Assembly (NCBI GenBank): GCA_017398625.1
Contig: JAFQFP010000024.1
Coordinates: 18,730 to 82,729 of the forward strand
Origin: Oscillospiraceae bacterium
Lineage (GTDB): Bacteria > Bacillota > Clostridia > Oscillospirales > Oscillospiraceae
DNA length: 64,000 nt
Direction of reading: 5' to 3'
Part shown: positions 15,116 through 23,124 of the stretch, one piece after another
Numbering within the stretch: the stretch's first letter is position 1
Layout of the letters: each line of letters opens with the position of its first letter
Notes under the pieces: generated by a model
Databases searched by the model: none
The model's input: the letters and a program-made list of their open reading frames with translations, nothing else
What the model was told of the DNA's origin: nothing
Made by a program: the position numbers and the translations under genes

Positions 15116-17179
15116 ATGGACAATCAGTATGAAGCCTTGTTTACGCCGTGGAAGGTGGGCAATGTGGAGATCAAGAACCGCATTGTACTGTGTCCCATGG
15201 GCGGAACCTCACTGTTCGGCTGGTTTGAGCTCACAGGCTGCAAGTTCGATAAGGAAGCGGCAAACTTCTTCTTGGAGCGGGCAAAGAACAATGTTGGTCT
15301 GATCATTCCGGGTATTGCCCCTCTGCGGGATACCTTCTGGGGCAAGTGGCTGTGGCAGAATGAGAAGATGTTCGAGGATCTGAAGGTATTTATGGACGAG
15401 ATCCATGCCACAGGAGCCAAGCTGTTTATCCAGCTTACCGCAGGCATGGGCAGATCTTGGGCAATTACCGATCTGGTGGCTCCGCTGCACAAAAATAAGT
15501 TCACCCGGGCGCTGATCAAGCCGGTCATCGATACCAGCCATGAGCTGGCAAGCCCCTCAGAGCTGCCCTCCCGCTGGGATCCGGAGATCACCACCCCTGC
15601 GCTGACCGTTGAGCAGATCCATGAGATCATCGAGGCCTTTGCCAAGACCGCCAAGCTGTGCCGAGATGCAGGCGTAGACGGTGTGGAGGTGCACGCAGTC
15701 CATGAGGGCTACCTGCTGGATCAGTTTACCATGGAGTGGACCAATAAGCGTACCGACCAGTACGGCGGCTCCTTTGAGAACCGTTACCGCCTCCCGGTGG
15801 AGATCGTCAAAGCCATTAAGGAGCGCTGTGGCTCGGACTTCCCGGTTTCCCTGCGCTATAGTGTGGAGTCCAAGGTCAAGGGCTTCCGCAGCGGCGCTGT
15901 CCCCGGCGAGAAGTATACTGAGGTGGGCCGCTGCATGGCAGAGTCGGAGAAGGCAGCCAAGTACCTGCAGGATGCGGGCTACGATATGCTCAACGCCGAC
16001 AACGGCACCTATGATTCTTGGTATTGGGCGCATCCGCCCATGTATATGCCCCAGAACTGCAATCTGGAGGATGTGGCGCATATCAAGCAGTTTGTGGATA
16101 TTCCCGTGGTCTGCGCCGGCAGAATGGAGCCGGAGGTGGGCGCGCAGGCGGTTGCCGAGGGCAGGATCGACGCGGTGGGCATTGCCCGTCAGTTCTTGGC
16201 GGACGGCGAGTGGATCACCAAGCTCATCGAGGAGCGCTTGGAGGATATCCGTCCGTGCATCTGCTGCCACAACGGCTGCTTCAACTTCTGCAGCTATAAG
16301 GGGCATGCCAATGCTCAGGATCTGAAGGATACTATGGGTCTTGCCCGGTGTGCCATCAATCCCGAGACCATGCAGAGCAAAAAGTACAAGATCAAGCCTG
16401 CCAAAAAGGCAAAGAAGATCGCCGTTATCGGCGGCGGCATCGGCGGCATGGAAACCGCCATCGTCTGTGCCAAGCGGGGGCATGATGTGACGCTGTACGA
16501 AAAGAGCGATAAGCTGGGCGGCGTGTTTATTGCGGCGGCTGCACCCTCCTTCAAGGAAAAGGACCGGGAGCTGATCGCTTGGTACCGCCGGGAGATCGCC
16601 AAGTACCCCAACATTCAAGTGAAGCTGAATGCCAAGGTAGAGAATGTTCAGACCTGCCAAGCGGATGAAGTGGTGGTCGCAACCGGTGCTAAGGCAAACC
16701 GCATCGGCGTACCCGGTGTGGATCTTGGCATTCAAGCTGTGGATTTCCTGCTGGGCAACCGGGAGGTCGGGGAGAATGTGACCATTGTAGGCGGCGGTCT
16801 GACCGGCTGCGAGATCGCATACGAGCTGTATCTGCAGGGCAAAAAGCCCACCATCGTGGAGATGAAGGACGATTTGATCGCTGTGACCGGTGTATGCCTT
16901 GCCAACTCCAGCTATCTGCGGGATTTCTTCAGCGCAAATAAAGTCCCCGTCCATCTGGAGACCAGCTTGGTGCGCATTGAGAAGGATGGTGCGGTGGTCA
17001 AGGATAGCAACGGCATGGAATTTAAGATCGCTGCCGATTCTGTGATCCTCTCCACCGGCTATAAGCCCGATCCGCTGGCGGAAAAGGCAAAGAATGTCCA
17101 CATTGTAGGCGATGCAGCACAGGTTGGCAATCTGCGCACGGTGATCTGGCAGGCGTGGGATGTTGCCATGAAGCTTTGA
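15116..17179 (+). CDS. old-yellow-enzyme family flavin/Fe-S reductase (2,4-dienoyl-CoA reductase / BaiH-like)
   Basis: A 687-residue protein with the three-part plan of 2,4-dienoyl-CoA reductase, BaiCD/BaiH and anaerobic enoate reductases. The N-terminal FMN-binding TIM barrel (about 1-370) includes LFTPWKVGNVEIKNRIV, GVDGVEVHAVHEGYLLDQF and RTDQYGGSFENRYR. A cysteine cluster CICCHNGCFNFC (about 380-391), with one later Cys, is suited to a [4Fe-4S] cluster. The C-terminal half has dinucleotide-binding folds (IGGGIGGME near 435, VGGGLTGCEIAYEL near 555). It would reduce an activated C=C bond with NAD(P)H. The cotranscribed dehydratase genes suggest that the substrate is the alkene they produce (inference). 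AAAGGGG precedes the ATG. Confidence 0.88.
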   Translation: MDNQYEALFTPWKVGNVEIKNRIVLCPMGGTSLFGWFELTGCKFDKEAANFFLERAKNNVGLIIPGIAPLRDTFWGKWLWQNEKMFEDLKVFMDEIHATGAKLFIQLTAGMGRSWAITDLVAPLHKNKFTRALIKPVIDTSHELASPSELPSRWDPEITTPALTVEQIHEIIEAFAKTAKLCRDAGVDGVEVHAVHEGYLLDQFTMEWTNKRTDQYGGSFENRYRLPVEIVKAIKERCGSDFPVSLRYSVESKVKGFRSGAVPGEKYTEVGRCMAESEKAAKYLQDAGYDMLNADNGTYDSWYWAHPPMYMPQNCNLEDVAHIKQFVDIPVVCAGRMEPEVGAQAVAEGRIDAVGIARQFLADGEWITKLIEERLEDIRPCICCHNGCFNFCSYKGHANAQDLKDTMGLARCAINPETMQSKKYKIKPAKKAKKIAVIGGGIGGMETAIVCAKRGHDVTLYEKSDKLGGVFIAAAAPSFKEKDRELIAWYRREIAKYPNIQVKLNAKVENVQTCQADEVVVATGAKANRIGVPGVDLGIQAVDFLLGNREVGENVTIVGGGLTGCEIAYELYLQGKKPTIVEMKDDLIAVTGVCLANSSYLRDFFSANKVPVHLETSLVRIEKDGAVVKDSNGMEFKIAADSVILSTGYKPDPLAEKAKNVHIVGDAAQVGNLRTVIWQAWDVAMKL

Positions 17180-17190
17180 GGAGGTAGATC

Positions 17191-18465
17191 ATGTACTTAA
17201 CCGATGAACAGCAAGCCATACTCAATGGCGAAAAAGGGGAGACCATGGCAAAGGTCATGCAGACCCTTGTAAAATACGGCGAGATCTTCGGAGCTACCAA
17301 GATGGTGAGCGTTACCGGAAAGCATAACCATCTGGTCACATCCTTTGGACTAAAGGCGCTTGCTCCGGTGTATGCACTGATGGATCAGCTGATCGAAGCC
17401 GGTGCGGTTTCCAAGCAGACCTTCTCCGTAGACCCCCGTCCGCTGGACAAGAATGTGCCCAGCAACCTGCTGCTGGACTTTATCTTCAAAAACTTTATGT
17501 ACTCCAAGCAGGATTTCTATGAGGGTCAGCTTCAGAAGCTGGGTCTGATGGACAAGGATGCCTTTACATGCACCTGCTATATGGAGCAGGTGGGCAATAA
17601 GCCCCAAAAGGGGGATGTGCTGAGCTGGGCAGAGTCCTCTGCCGTGGTGTATGCCAACTCTGTGCTGGGTGCCCGGTGTAACCGAAATTCCGGCATCATG
17701 GATATCATGGGTTCTATCGTGGGCTTTGTGCCTTACTTTGGCTTGCTCACCGATGAAGGGCGCAAGGCAACATGGCTGGTGGAGATCAAGACCACCAAGA
17801 AGCCGGAAGCCCAGCTTTTGGGCTCTGCCATCGGCATGAAGGTCATGGAGGAGGTTCCTTTCATCACCGGTCTCAGCCAGTGGCTGGGAACGGAACTGGA
17901 CGATGCCGCCTGCACCTATCTGAAGGATATGGGCGCTGCCACAGCCTCCAACGGTGCGGTAGGTCTGTACCATGTGGAGAATCTGACCCCCGAAGCCAAG
18001 GAGCAGGGGGCAGGCTTGATCGCAGAGGGTGTGAAGGTCTATGTGATCGATGATGCGGAGCTGCAGCGTGTTTACGACAGCTACCCTGTGATCTGGAAGG
18101 ATAGGGAAGCCAAGCCTAAGCTATGCTTCATGGGCTGTCCCCACATGAGCCTGCAGCAGCTCAAGGACTGGACCGACAAGGTGGAGCAGGGCTTGAAGGC
18201 TGCGGGAAGTACCAAGGTGGTGATCCCCACGGTGTTTACCGCCTCTCCCGCCGTGCTGAAGGAGTTCAATGCCACGCCCTATGCCCAGCGGCTGAAAGCT
18301 ACCGGTGTCATCACCTCCTATATCTGCCCGCTGATGTATATGAATAATCCCTTGGCGGGTAAGATGCCGGTGATCACTTCTTCCAATAAGCTGCGCACCT
18401 ATACCACCGCCCGGTACTATACCGACGATGAGATCTTGGTTCAGATCACGAAAGGAGGCAAGTAA
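17191..18465 (+). CDS. aconitase X catalytic (large) subunit
   Basis: A 424-residue DUF521/AcnX protein. The N-terminal pattern YLTDEQQAILNGEKGETMAK, GARCNRNSGIMDIMGSIVG (about 160-178) and the later CFMGCPHMSLQQL are the landmarks of this family, whose known members dehydrate cis-3-hydroxyproline or mevalonate 5-phosphate. Several conserved cysteines could ligate an Fe-S cluster. It is split from its swivel domain, which is the next gene, as in two-subunit AcnX enzymes. It starts 11 bases after the reductase gene with GAGGAGG upstream. Context with an ene-reductase fits neither characterised substrate clearly, so the substrate is left open. Confidence 0.87.
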   Translation: MYLTDEQQAILNGEKGETMAKVMQTLVKYGEIFGATKMVSVTGKHNHLVTSFGLKALAPVYALMDQLIEAGAVSKQTFSVDPRPLDKNVPSNLLLDFIFKNFMYSKQDFYEGQLQKLGLMDKDAFTCTCYMEQVGNKPQKGDVLSWAESSAVVYANSVLGARCNRNSGIMDIMGSIVGFVPYFGLLTDEGRKATWLVEIKTTKKPEAQLLGSAIGMKVMEEVPFITGLSQWLGTELDDAACTYLKDMGAATASNGAVGLYHVENLTPEAKEQGAGLIAEGVKVYVIDDAELQRVYDSYPVIWKDREAKPKLCFMGCPHMSLQQLKDWTDKVEQGLKAAGSTKVVIPTVFTASPAVLKEFNATPYAQRLKATGVITSYICPLMYMNNPLAGKMPVITSSNKLRTYTTARYYTDDEILVQITKGGK

Positions 18466-18466
18466 T

Positions 18467-18910
18467 ATGAAGACATTTCAAGGCCGTGTCATCACTGCCG
18501 GCACGGTAAAAGCGCAAGCTCTGGTTTCCCACGGCGGTCTGAATACCCTTGCGTCCTTCCAGAAAGCTCTGCAGTTCGGTGATAAGAAAGCCACCTGCGG
18601 TGACCAGAATAACCCCGACCTCTATGGAAAGCAGATGGCAGGGAAGGCGCTGTGTCTGCCTATGACCATCGGCTCTACCACCGGTGGTTTGGTGCTGTAC
18701 TGTGCCTGCTCCATGCACCGGCAGCCTGCCTGTATGCTGTTCTCCAACCCCATTGATTCTCTGGCTGCCGCAGGCGCGGTGCTGGCGGATGTATGGCTGG
18801 AGGATGTGTCCATGCCTGTTGTGGATAGCCTAGGGGAAGAATTTCTCCACTATGTTAAGGACGGCATGACCGTCACCATAGGGGAAAACGGTGTTGTTAC
18901 CGTGGAATAA
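18467..18910 (+). CDS. aconitase X swivel (small) subunit, DUF126
   Basis: A 147-residue DUF126 protein, the small subunit that closes over the AcnX active site. The conserved region GKALCLPMTIGSTTGGLVL (about 57-75) and FSNPIDSLAAAGAVLADV are visible. I start it at the ATG at 18467, one base after the stop of the large subunit and behind AAAGGAGG. A longer frame upstream would read into the large subunit. Tight spacing supports equimolar production of the two subunits. It is the last gene before a shared terminator. Confidence 0.87.
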   Translation: MKTFQGRVITAGTVKAQALVSHGGLNTLASFQKALQFGDKKATCGDQNNPDLYGKQMAGKALCLPMTIGSTTGGLVLYCACSMHRQPACMLFSNPIDSLAAAGAVLADVWLEDVSMPVVDSLGEEFLHYVKDGMTVTIGENGVVTVE

Positions 18911-18914
18911 AGCT

Positions 18915-18942
18915 AGAAGCCGCAGCATTCGCTGCGGCTTCT
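18915..18942. terminator. bidirectional terminator between acnX small subunit and galE
   Basis: AGAAGCCGCAGC (18915-18926) pairs perfectly with GCTGCGGCTTCT (18931-18942) around ATTC. It lies between convergent genes. Confidence 0.85.
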
Positions 18943-18952
18943 CAATTTACAG

Positions 18953-19969
18953 TTATTCTCCGTAACCGTTTGGATTACTGCGTTGCCAGTTCCAAGAATC
19001 CCGGCACATATCGGTCAGATTCTTTTCTGCCTTCCAGCCCAAGAGCTGAGCGCTCTTGGTGGGGTCTGCGTAACAGGTGGCAATGTCACCGGGGCGGCGC
19101 TCTGTAATGCGGTAGGGAACCTCCAAAGCATTGGCATCGTTGAACGCCTTCACCATATCCAGCACGCTGTAGCCGGTGCCGGTGCCCAGATTGAACACCT
19201 CGCAGCCGGTGTTTTCCAATGCGTACTTTACCGCTGCCACATGACCCTTTGCCAGATCCACCACATGGATATAGTCCCGAACACCGGTGCCGTCATGGGT
19301 GTCGTAATCGTTGCCGTAAACACTGAGATATTCCCGGCGTCCTACAGCCACTTGGGTGATATAAGGCATCAGATTGTTGGGGATGCCACGGGGATCTTCA
19401 CCGATGCGGCCAGACTCGTGGGCACCGATGGGGTTGAAGTAGCGCAGCAGCACCACGCTCCACCGGTTGTCCGCATGGGCAATGCCGGAGAGGATCTGCT
19501 CGGTCATAAATTTGGTCCAGCCATAGGGGTTGGTGCAGTTGCCGGTGCGGCTGGTCTCCCGTAGGGGCATTTCGTTGTCGGCAGTATACACGGTGGCAGA
19601 GGAGGAGAAGATCAGATTTTTCACGCCTACTTCCGCCATCACCTTGGTCAGCGCCAAGGTGGTGTTTAAATTGTTGTCATAATAGGTGTGGGGCATGGCA
19701 ACGGATTCGCCCACGGCCTTCAATCCGGCAAAGTGGATCACACCGCAGATCCTGTTTTCTGAGAAGATCCGCCGCAGCAGAGCCTCATCTCGCACATCAC
19801 CTTTGTAGAATTTTACGGTTTTCCCGGTGAGTTCCTCCACGCGGGCAAGGCTTTTTGGATTGGAATTGCACAGGTTGTCGATAACGGTGACCTCATAGCC
19901 GCTGGTTAATAGCTCTACACAGGTATGGGAGCCAATGTAGCCGGCGCCGCCGGTGACCAAGACATTCAT
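18953..19969 (-). CDS. galE: UDP-glucose 4-epimerase
   Basis: A 338-residue short-chain dehydrogenase-type epimerase that interconverts UDP-galactose and UDP-glucose. The NAD-binding motif VTGGAGYIGSHTCVELL is at the N-terminus. The catalytic Ser/Tyr/Lys set is visible in SSSATVY and NPYGWTKFMTEQIL, and the C-terminal RRPGDIATCYADPTKS is typical. I start at the ATG at 19969, which has GGAGG eight bases upstream, rather than at an in-frame ATG further out. It is divergent from galK, so the pair would serve the Leloir pathway together. Confidence 0.96.
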   Translation of the reverse strand: MNVLVTGGAGYIGSHTCVELLTSGYEVTVIDNLCNSNPKSLARVEELTGKTVKFYKGDVRDEALLRRIFSENRICGVIHFAGLKAVGESVAMPHTYYDNNLNTTLALTKVMAEVGVKNLIFSSSATVYTADNEMPLRETSRTGNCTNPYGWTKFMTEQILSGIAHADNRWSVVLLRYFNPIGAHESGRIGEDPRGIPNNLMPYITQVAVGRREYLSVYGNDYDTHDGTGVRDYIHVVDLAKGHVAAVKYALENTGCEVFNLGTGTGYSVLDMVKAFNDANALEVPYRITERRPGDIATCYADPTKSAQLLGWKAEKNLTDMCRDSWNWQRSNPNGYGE

Positions 19970-20002
19970 ACGATGACCTCCTGCCATCATTTTTCTGTGG
20001 AA

Positions 20003-20031
20003 AGTATATCATAAAATCTGCGGCGATTCAA
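20003..20031 (-). promoter_or_regulatory. galE promoter
   Basis: On the minus strand TTGAAT and TATACT have a 17-base spacer, 33 bases from the galE start. Confidence 0.75.
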
Positions 20032-20115
20032 CCTAAAACAGATCCGGAAGCTTTGGTAAAAAGCACAAAATCCGGCTTCCCGGTTCGTGCAAAACAGGGA
20101 GAATTTCAAATTCTA

Positions 20116-20144
20116 TTTACAAAACTTCGGCATTTCGCTATACT
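20116..20144 (+). promoter_or_regulatory. galK promoter
   Basis: TTTACA (20116-20121) and TATACT (20139-20144), spacer 17 bases, 35 bases before the galK start. No clear operator is visible between the two divergent promoters. Confidence 0.78.
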
Positions 20145-20179
20145 TATCCCAGAGAAAAATTAAGTTGGAGGAAACGATC

Positions 20180-21391
20180 ATGGCAGCTTCTGTACTTAAA
20201 ATCTCCCCCGAAATGAAGAAAACGCTGGATTCCGGCTTTGCCGCAGCCTTTGGTGGTGTGCCCACCCGGTATTTCTCCGCACCCGGCAGAACCGAGATCG
20301 GCGGCAACCATACCGACCATCAGCGGGGCCGTGTGCTGGCTGCGGCGGTAGATCTGGACACGGTGGCGGCAGTCCGTCCCAACGCAACGGATACCATTCG
20401 CATCCTGTCCAAGGGATACCCCCTTAGCGTTGTGCGCATCCACGAATTGGAGCCGGTTGTCTCGGAGATCAACTCCACGCCTGCACTGATCCGGGGTGTG
20501 GCTGCCCGGTTTGCTCAGCTTGGCTGCAAACTGGGAGGTTTTGATGCCTACTGTGAGTCCACGGTGCTGCCCGGCAGCGGCCTAAGCTCCTCTGCGGCTT
20601 ATGAGGTTTTGATCGGAACGATCATCAATGCCATGTTCTTTGATGGGAAAGCCAGCCAGCCTGAGATCGCAAAGATCGGTCAGTATGCGGAAAATGTCTT
20701 TTTTGGAAAGCCCTGCGGTTTGATGGATCAAACGGCGTCCGCAGTGGGCAATCTGGTCACCATCGATTTCTTGGATAAAGAAAACCCGGTGATCCGGGGG
20801 GTGGATTTTGATTTCGCCGCCTGTGGTCACGCCCTTTGCATCATTGATACCCGTGCAAGCCATGCCGATCTGACCGATGAGTATGCCGCGATCCCCAATG
20901 AGATCAAATCTGTATGCGCCCGGTTCGGCAAGGAAGTGCTGACCCAGATCGATGAGAAGGAGTTCTTTGCGGCGATCCCGCAGCTGCGCAAAAGCTGCGG
21001 CGATCGGGCTGTGATGCGCTGTATTCATTTCTATCAGGAGAATGCACGGGTGCCCAAGCAGGTGGCAGCGCTGGAAAACGGAGATTTTGAGACCTTCCTG
21101 TCGCTGGTGAAGCAAAGCGGCTATTCTTCCTATATGTACCTGCAGAATGTGATCCCCGCAGGCTATAAGGAAAAGCAGGATGTTGCCTTGAGCCTTGCCC
21201 TTTGTGAGCATTTCCTGCGGGGTGCGGGAGCATACCGTGTCCACGGCGGCGGCTTTGCCGGAACGGTGCAGGCATTCGTTCCTGTTGATATGCTGGAGGC
21301 GTTTGTTGCCGGGATTGACGGTGTTCTGGGACAGGGCGCTTGCCATGTTCTGTCCATCCGTCCCCAAGGCGGCATAGAGCTGGAAGCATAA
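20180..21391 (+). CDS. galK: galactokinase
   Basis: A 403-residue GHMP kinase. The galactokinase signature is the variant GRTEIGGNHTDHQRG (about residues 34-48), and the ATP-binding motif is LPGSGLSSSAAYEV (about 130-143). The C-terminal GHMP motif AYRVHGGGFAGTVQAF is complete. It phosphorylates galactose at C1. The GRTEIGGNHTDHQ form differs from the GRVNLIGEHTDYN form of classical enzymes and marks a clostridial subgroup. A related sugar substrate therefore cannot be excluded, although galE next door supports galactose. Start at 20180 with GGAGG nine bases upstream. Confidence 0.9.
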   Translation: MAASVLKISPEMKKTLDSGFAAAFGGVPTRYFSAPGRTEIGGNHTDHQRGRVLAAAVDLDTVAAVRPNATDTIRILSKGYPLSVVRIHELEPVVSEINSTPALIRGVAARFAQLGCKLGGFDAYCESTVLPGSGLSSSAAYEVLIGTIINAMFFDGKASQPEIAKIGQYAENVFFGKPCGLMDQTASAVGNLVTIDFLDKENPVIRGVDFDFAACGHALCIIDTRASHADLTDEYAAIPNEIKSVCARFGKEVLTQIDEKEFFAAIPQLRKSCGDRAVMRCIHFYQENARVPKQVAALENGDFETFLSLVKQSGYSSYMYLQNVIPAGYKEKQDVALSLALCEHFLRGAGAYRVHGGGFAGTVQAFVPVDMLEAFVAGIDGVLGQGACHVLSIRPQGGIELEA

Positions 21392-21400
21392 AAAGTATAT

Positions 21401-21438
21401 AAAAAACTGCTGCACTTTGAATTGTGCAGCAGTTTTTT
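21401..21438 (+). terminator. galK terminator
   Basis: AAAAAACTGCTGCAC pairs with GTGCAGCAGTTTTTT around an eight-base loop. It could also serve the convergent small membrane gene. Confidence 0.88.
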
Positions 21439-21448
21439 GATGTAGATC

Positions 21449-21688
21449 TTACTTCAGAACCTTCAGGTAATCCAGAACGCTCAGAATCACGCCGATCAGA
21501 ACATACAGATCCACCAGACTGCCCAGCAGACCGATGATGATGCCGATGATAGGCAGCTTAGCCACCAGAGCAATGACCACACCGGCAACGGCGCCCACAA
21601 CGATGTAGACGATGATGTTGATGATCAGAGCAGCGATGTCCTTCTTGGCAGCAAAGGAGTAGGGGAAGAACTTCTTCAGAATATCCAT
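21449..21688 (-). CDS. small two-helix membrane protein, function unknown
   Basis: A 79-residue protein with a charged N-terminus (MDILKKFFPYSFAAKKD) and two hydrophobic segments at about 20-43 and 48-72, rich in Gly, Ile and Val (VYIVVGAVAGVVIALVA and PIIGIIIGLLGSLVDLYVLI). The turn between them is very short, so both ends probably face the same side. I start at the ATG at 21688 because AAGGAGG lies at the right distance from it. I do not recognise a characterised family. It is transcribed alone and convergent to galK. Confidence 0.7.
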   Translation of the reverse strand: MDILKKFFPYSFAAKKDIAALIINIIVYIVVGAVAGVVIALVAKLPIIGIIIGLLGSLVDLYVLIGVILSVLDYLKVLK

Positions 21689-21723
21689 TCGATTCACCTC
21701 CTTTTGCGTCAGTTACTAATAAA

Positions 21724-21751
21724 AGAATAGCATATTTTTTGTAAAAAGCAA
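21724..21751 (-). promoter_or_regulatory. possible promoter of the small membrane protein
   Basis: On the minus strand TTGCTT and TATTCT have a 16-base spacer, in AT-rich sequence 36 bases upstream of the start. Confidence 0.4.
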
Positions 21752-21882
21752 TAGATATTATGAAAAATTATCCATATTTACGAATCTAACCATTCGGTAT
21801 ACGGCGATTTTTGGATGAATGACAGAGAAAATGCATGTCCGGCATGAATAACTGAAAAATTGGTGAAAGTGCAAAAAAATAC

Positions 21883-21912
21883 TTTACAGTTTTTGTGATA
21901 TTGTGCTATAAT
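21883..21912 (+). promoter_or_regulatory. promoter of the amidohydrolase gene
   Basis: TTTACA (21883-21888) and TATAAT (21907-21912), spacer 18 bases. Confidence 0.72.
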
Positions 21913-21950
21913 CAGTTTCAAATTCGGAAAGAGAACCGAGGCGAGGGATC

Positions 21951-22736
21951 ATGCAGATCATTGATTTTCATACTCATATTTATCCGGAGACCATTGCCCG
22001 GAAAGCTGCGCAAAGCATCTGCGATTTTTATGAGCTGGATGGCGGAGGCATGTGCGGTACGGTGTCTCAGCTTTTGGAGCGGGGCAAGCAGGCGGGAATC
22101 AGCCGTTATGTGGTGCTGCCTGTAGGACTGAAGCCCAACCATGTCCGCCATATCAACGAGTTTATTCTGAGTGAAGCAGAGAGGCACCCGGAGTTTACCG
22201 GCTTCGGTACCGTCCATGCCGGGCAGGAGGATCTGCTGGAGGAGACCCAGTTTATTCTGGACAGTGGTCTGCACGGGATCAAGATGCACCCGGATACCCA
22301 GCTTTTCAATATCGATGATGAGCGGCTGTTCCCTATGTACGACCTGTTACAGGACAAGATCCCGGTGATGCTTCACATGGGTGACAAGCGCTACAGCTAT
22401 TCCCATCCCGCACGGCTGCGCCGTGTGATGCAGCAGTTTCCCCGGCTGCAGGTCATTGCTGCCCACTTCGGCGGCTATTCCGTGTACGATGAGGCATACG
22501 AGAATCTGCACGACATGAACTGCATGATGGATGTTTCCAGCTCGCTGATGTTCATGAGCAGGGAAGAGGCAGTGAAGCGTATCCGCAGCTACGGCGCGGA
22601 GCGGCTGCTTTACGGAACGGATTTTCCTCTGTGGGATCCGGTTACGGAGGTTGCGCGTTTTCAAGCTCTTCCGCTGACGGAAGCAGAATTCGATCTGATC
22701 TCCCATAAAAATGCCTTGGCGATCCTAGGGAAGTAG
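21951..22736 (+). CDS. amidohydrolase-superfamily TIM-barrel protein (amidohydro-rel family)
   Basis: A 261-residue compact metallo-hydrolase of the Amidohydro_2 type. The metal-binding HxH is at the N-terminus (IDFHTHIYP, residues 4-12). Further ligands appear to be the His in GIKMHPDTQ, VMLHMGDK and VIAAHFGGY, with the conserved Asp in LLYGTDFPLWDP (about 222-233). Relatives include aminocarboxymuconate-semialdehyde decarboxylase and several lactonases/decarboxylases, so the reaction could be a hydrolysis or a non-oxidative decarboxylation. The substrate is unknown. It has its own promoter and is followed by the first T-box unit. No signal peptide is present, so it is probably cytoplasmic. 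Confidence 0.82.
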   Translation: MQIIDFHTHIYPETIARKAAQSICDFYELDGGGMCGTVSQLLERGKQAGISRYVVLPVGLKPNHVRHINEFILSEAERHPEFTGFGTVHAGQEDLLEETQFILDSGLHGIKMHPDTQLFNIDDERLFPMYDLLQDKIPVMLHMGDKRYSYSHPARLRRVMQQFPRLQVIAAHFGGYSVYDEAYENLHDMNCMMDVSSSLMFMSREEAVKRIRSYGAERLLYGTDFPLWDPVTEVARFQALPLTEAEFDLISHKNALAILGK

Positions 22737-22792
22737 TCAAAAGCTATGAAAACGAGTGGGATTTTGCTTGCGTTTTTAGGGAAAATTACAGG

Positions 22793-22821
22793 TTGATTTT
22801 TCTGCTTTACTACGCTAAAAT
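22793..22821 (+). promoter_or_regulatory. promoter of the Leu T-box unit
   Basis: TTGATT (22793-22798) and TAAAAT (22816-22821), spacer 17 bases, just upstream of the leader. Confidence 0.75.
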
Positions 22822-22847
22822 TTTTTGTATAACCATATAGAAATGCA

Positions 22848-23099
22848 ATGAAGATACTAAGCAAGCAGCAGGTCTTTCAGAGAGCCGCCGGGTGGTGCGA
22901 GGCGGCAGAGCGGCACTTGCGTCTCCTATCTGAGCAGGGCTTTTGAAACAGCAGTAGGAAGCTCCGGGTGATCCCGTTATAGGTCGGGGGCTTGTTGGAG
23001 CCTCGCTAAGCGGTCTCCTTTTCGGGGGCAATACGGGTGGTACCGTGGTCGATTGTTTGTTGATCATCCCGCAGAGAGTATATCTCTGCGGCTTTTTTA
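22848..23099 (+). promoter_or_regulatory. T-box leader 1, specifier CTC (leucine)
   Basis: Stem I carries the AG-bulge motif AGAGAG (22879-22884) and the terminal-loop motif GGTGCGAG (22894-22901). The T-box itself is GGGTGGTACCGTGG (23035-23048). The terminator is CCGCAGAGA (23069-23077) pairing with TCTCTGCGG (23083-23091), followed by C and T6. All three leaders in this window have a trinucleotide ten bases before the end of a shared TCTGAGC/TCCGAGC. Here it is CTC at 22923-22925, a leucine codon. ATC at 22928-22930 is nearby but is out of register with the other two leaders. Uncharged tRNA-Leu should favour the antiterminator and switch on the LeuA-like and acyl-CoA synthetase genes. Confidence 0.88.
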
Positions 23100-23124
23100 T
23101 TATTGAAACAGGTGAGGGATCGTT

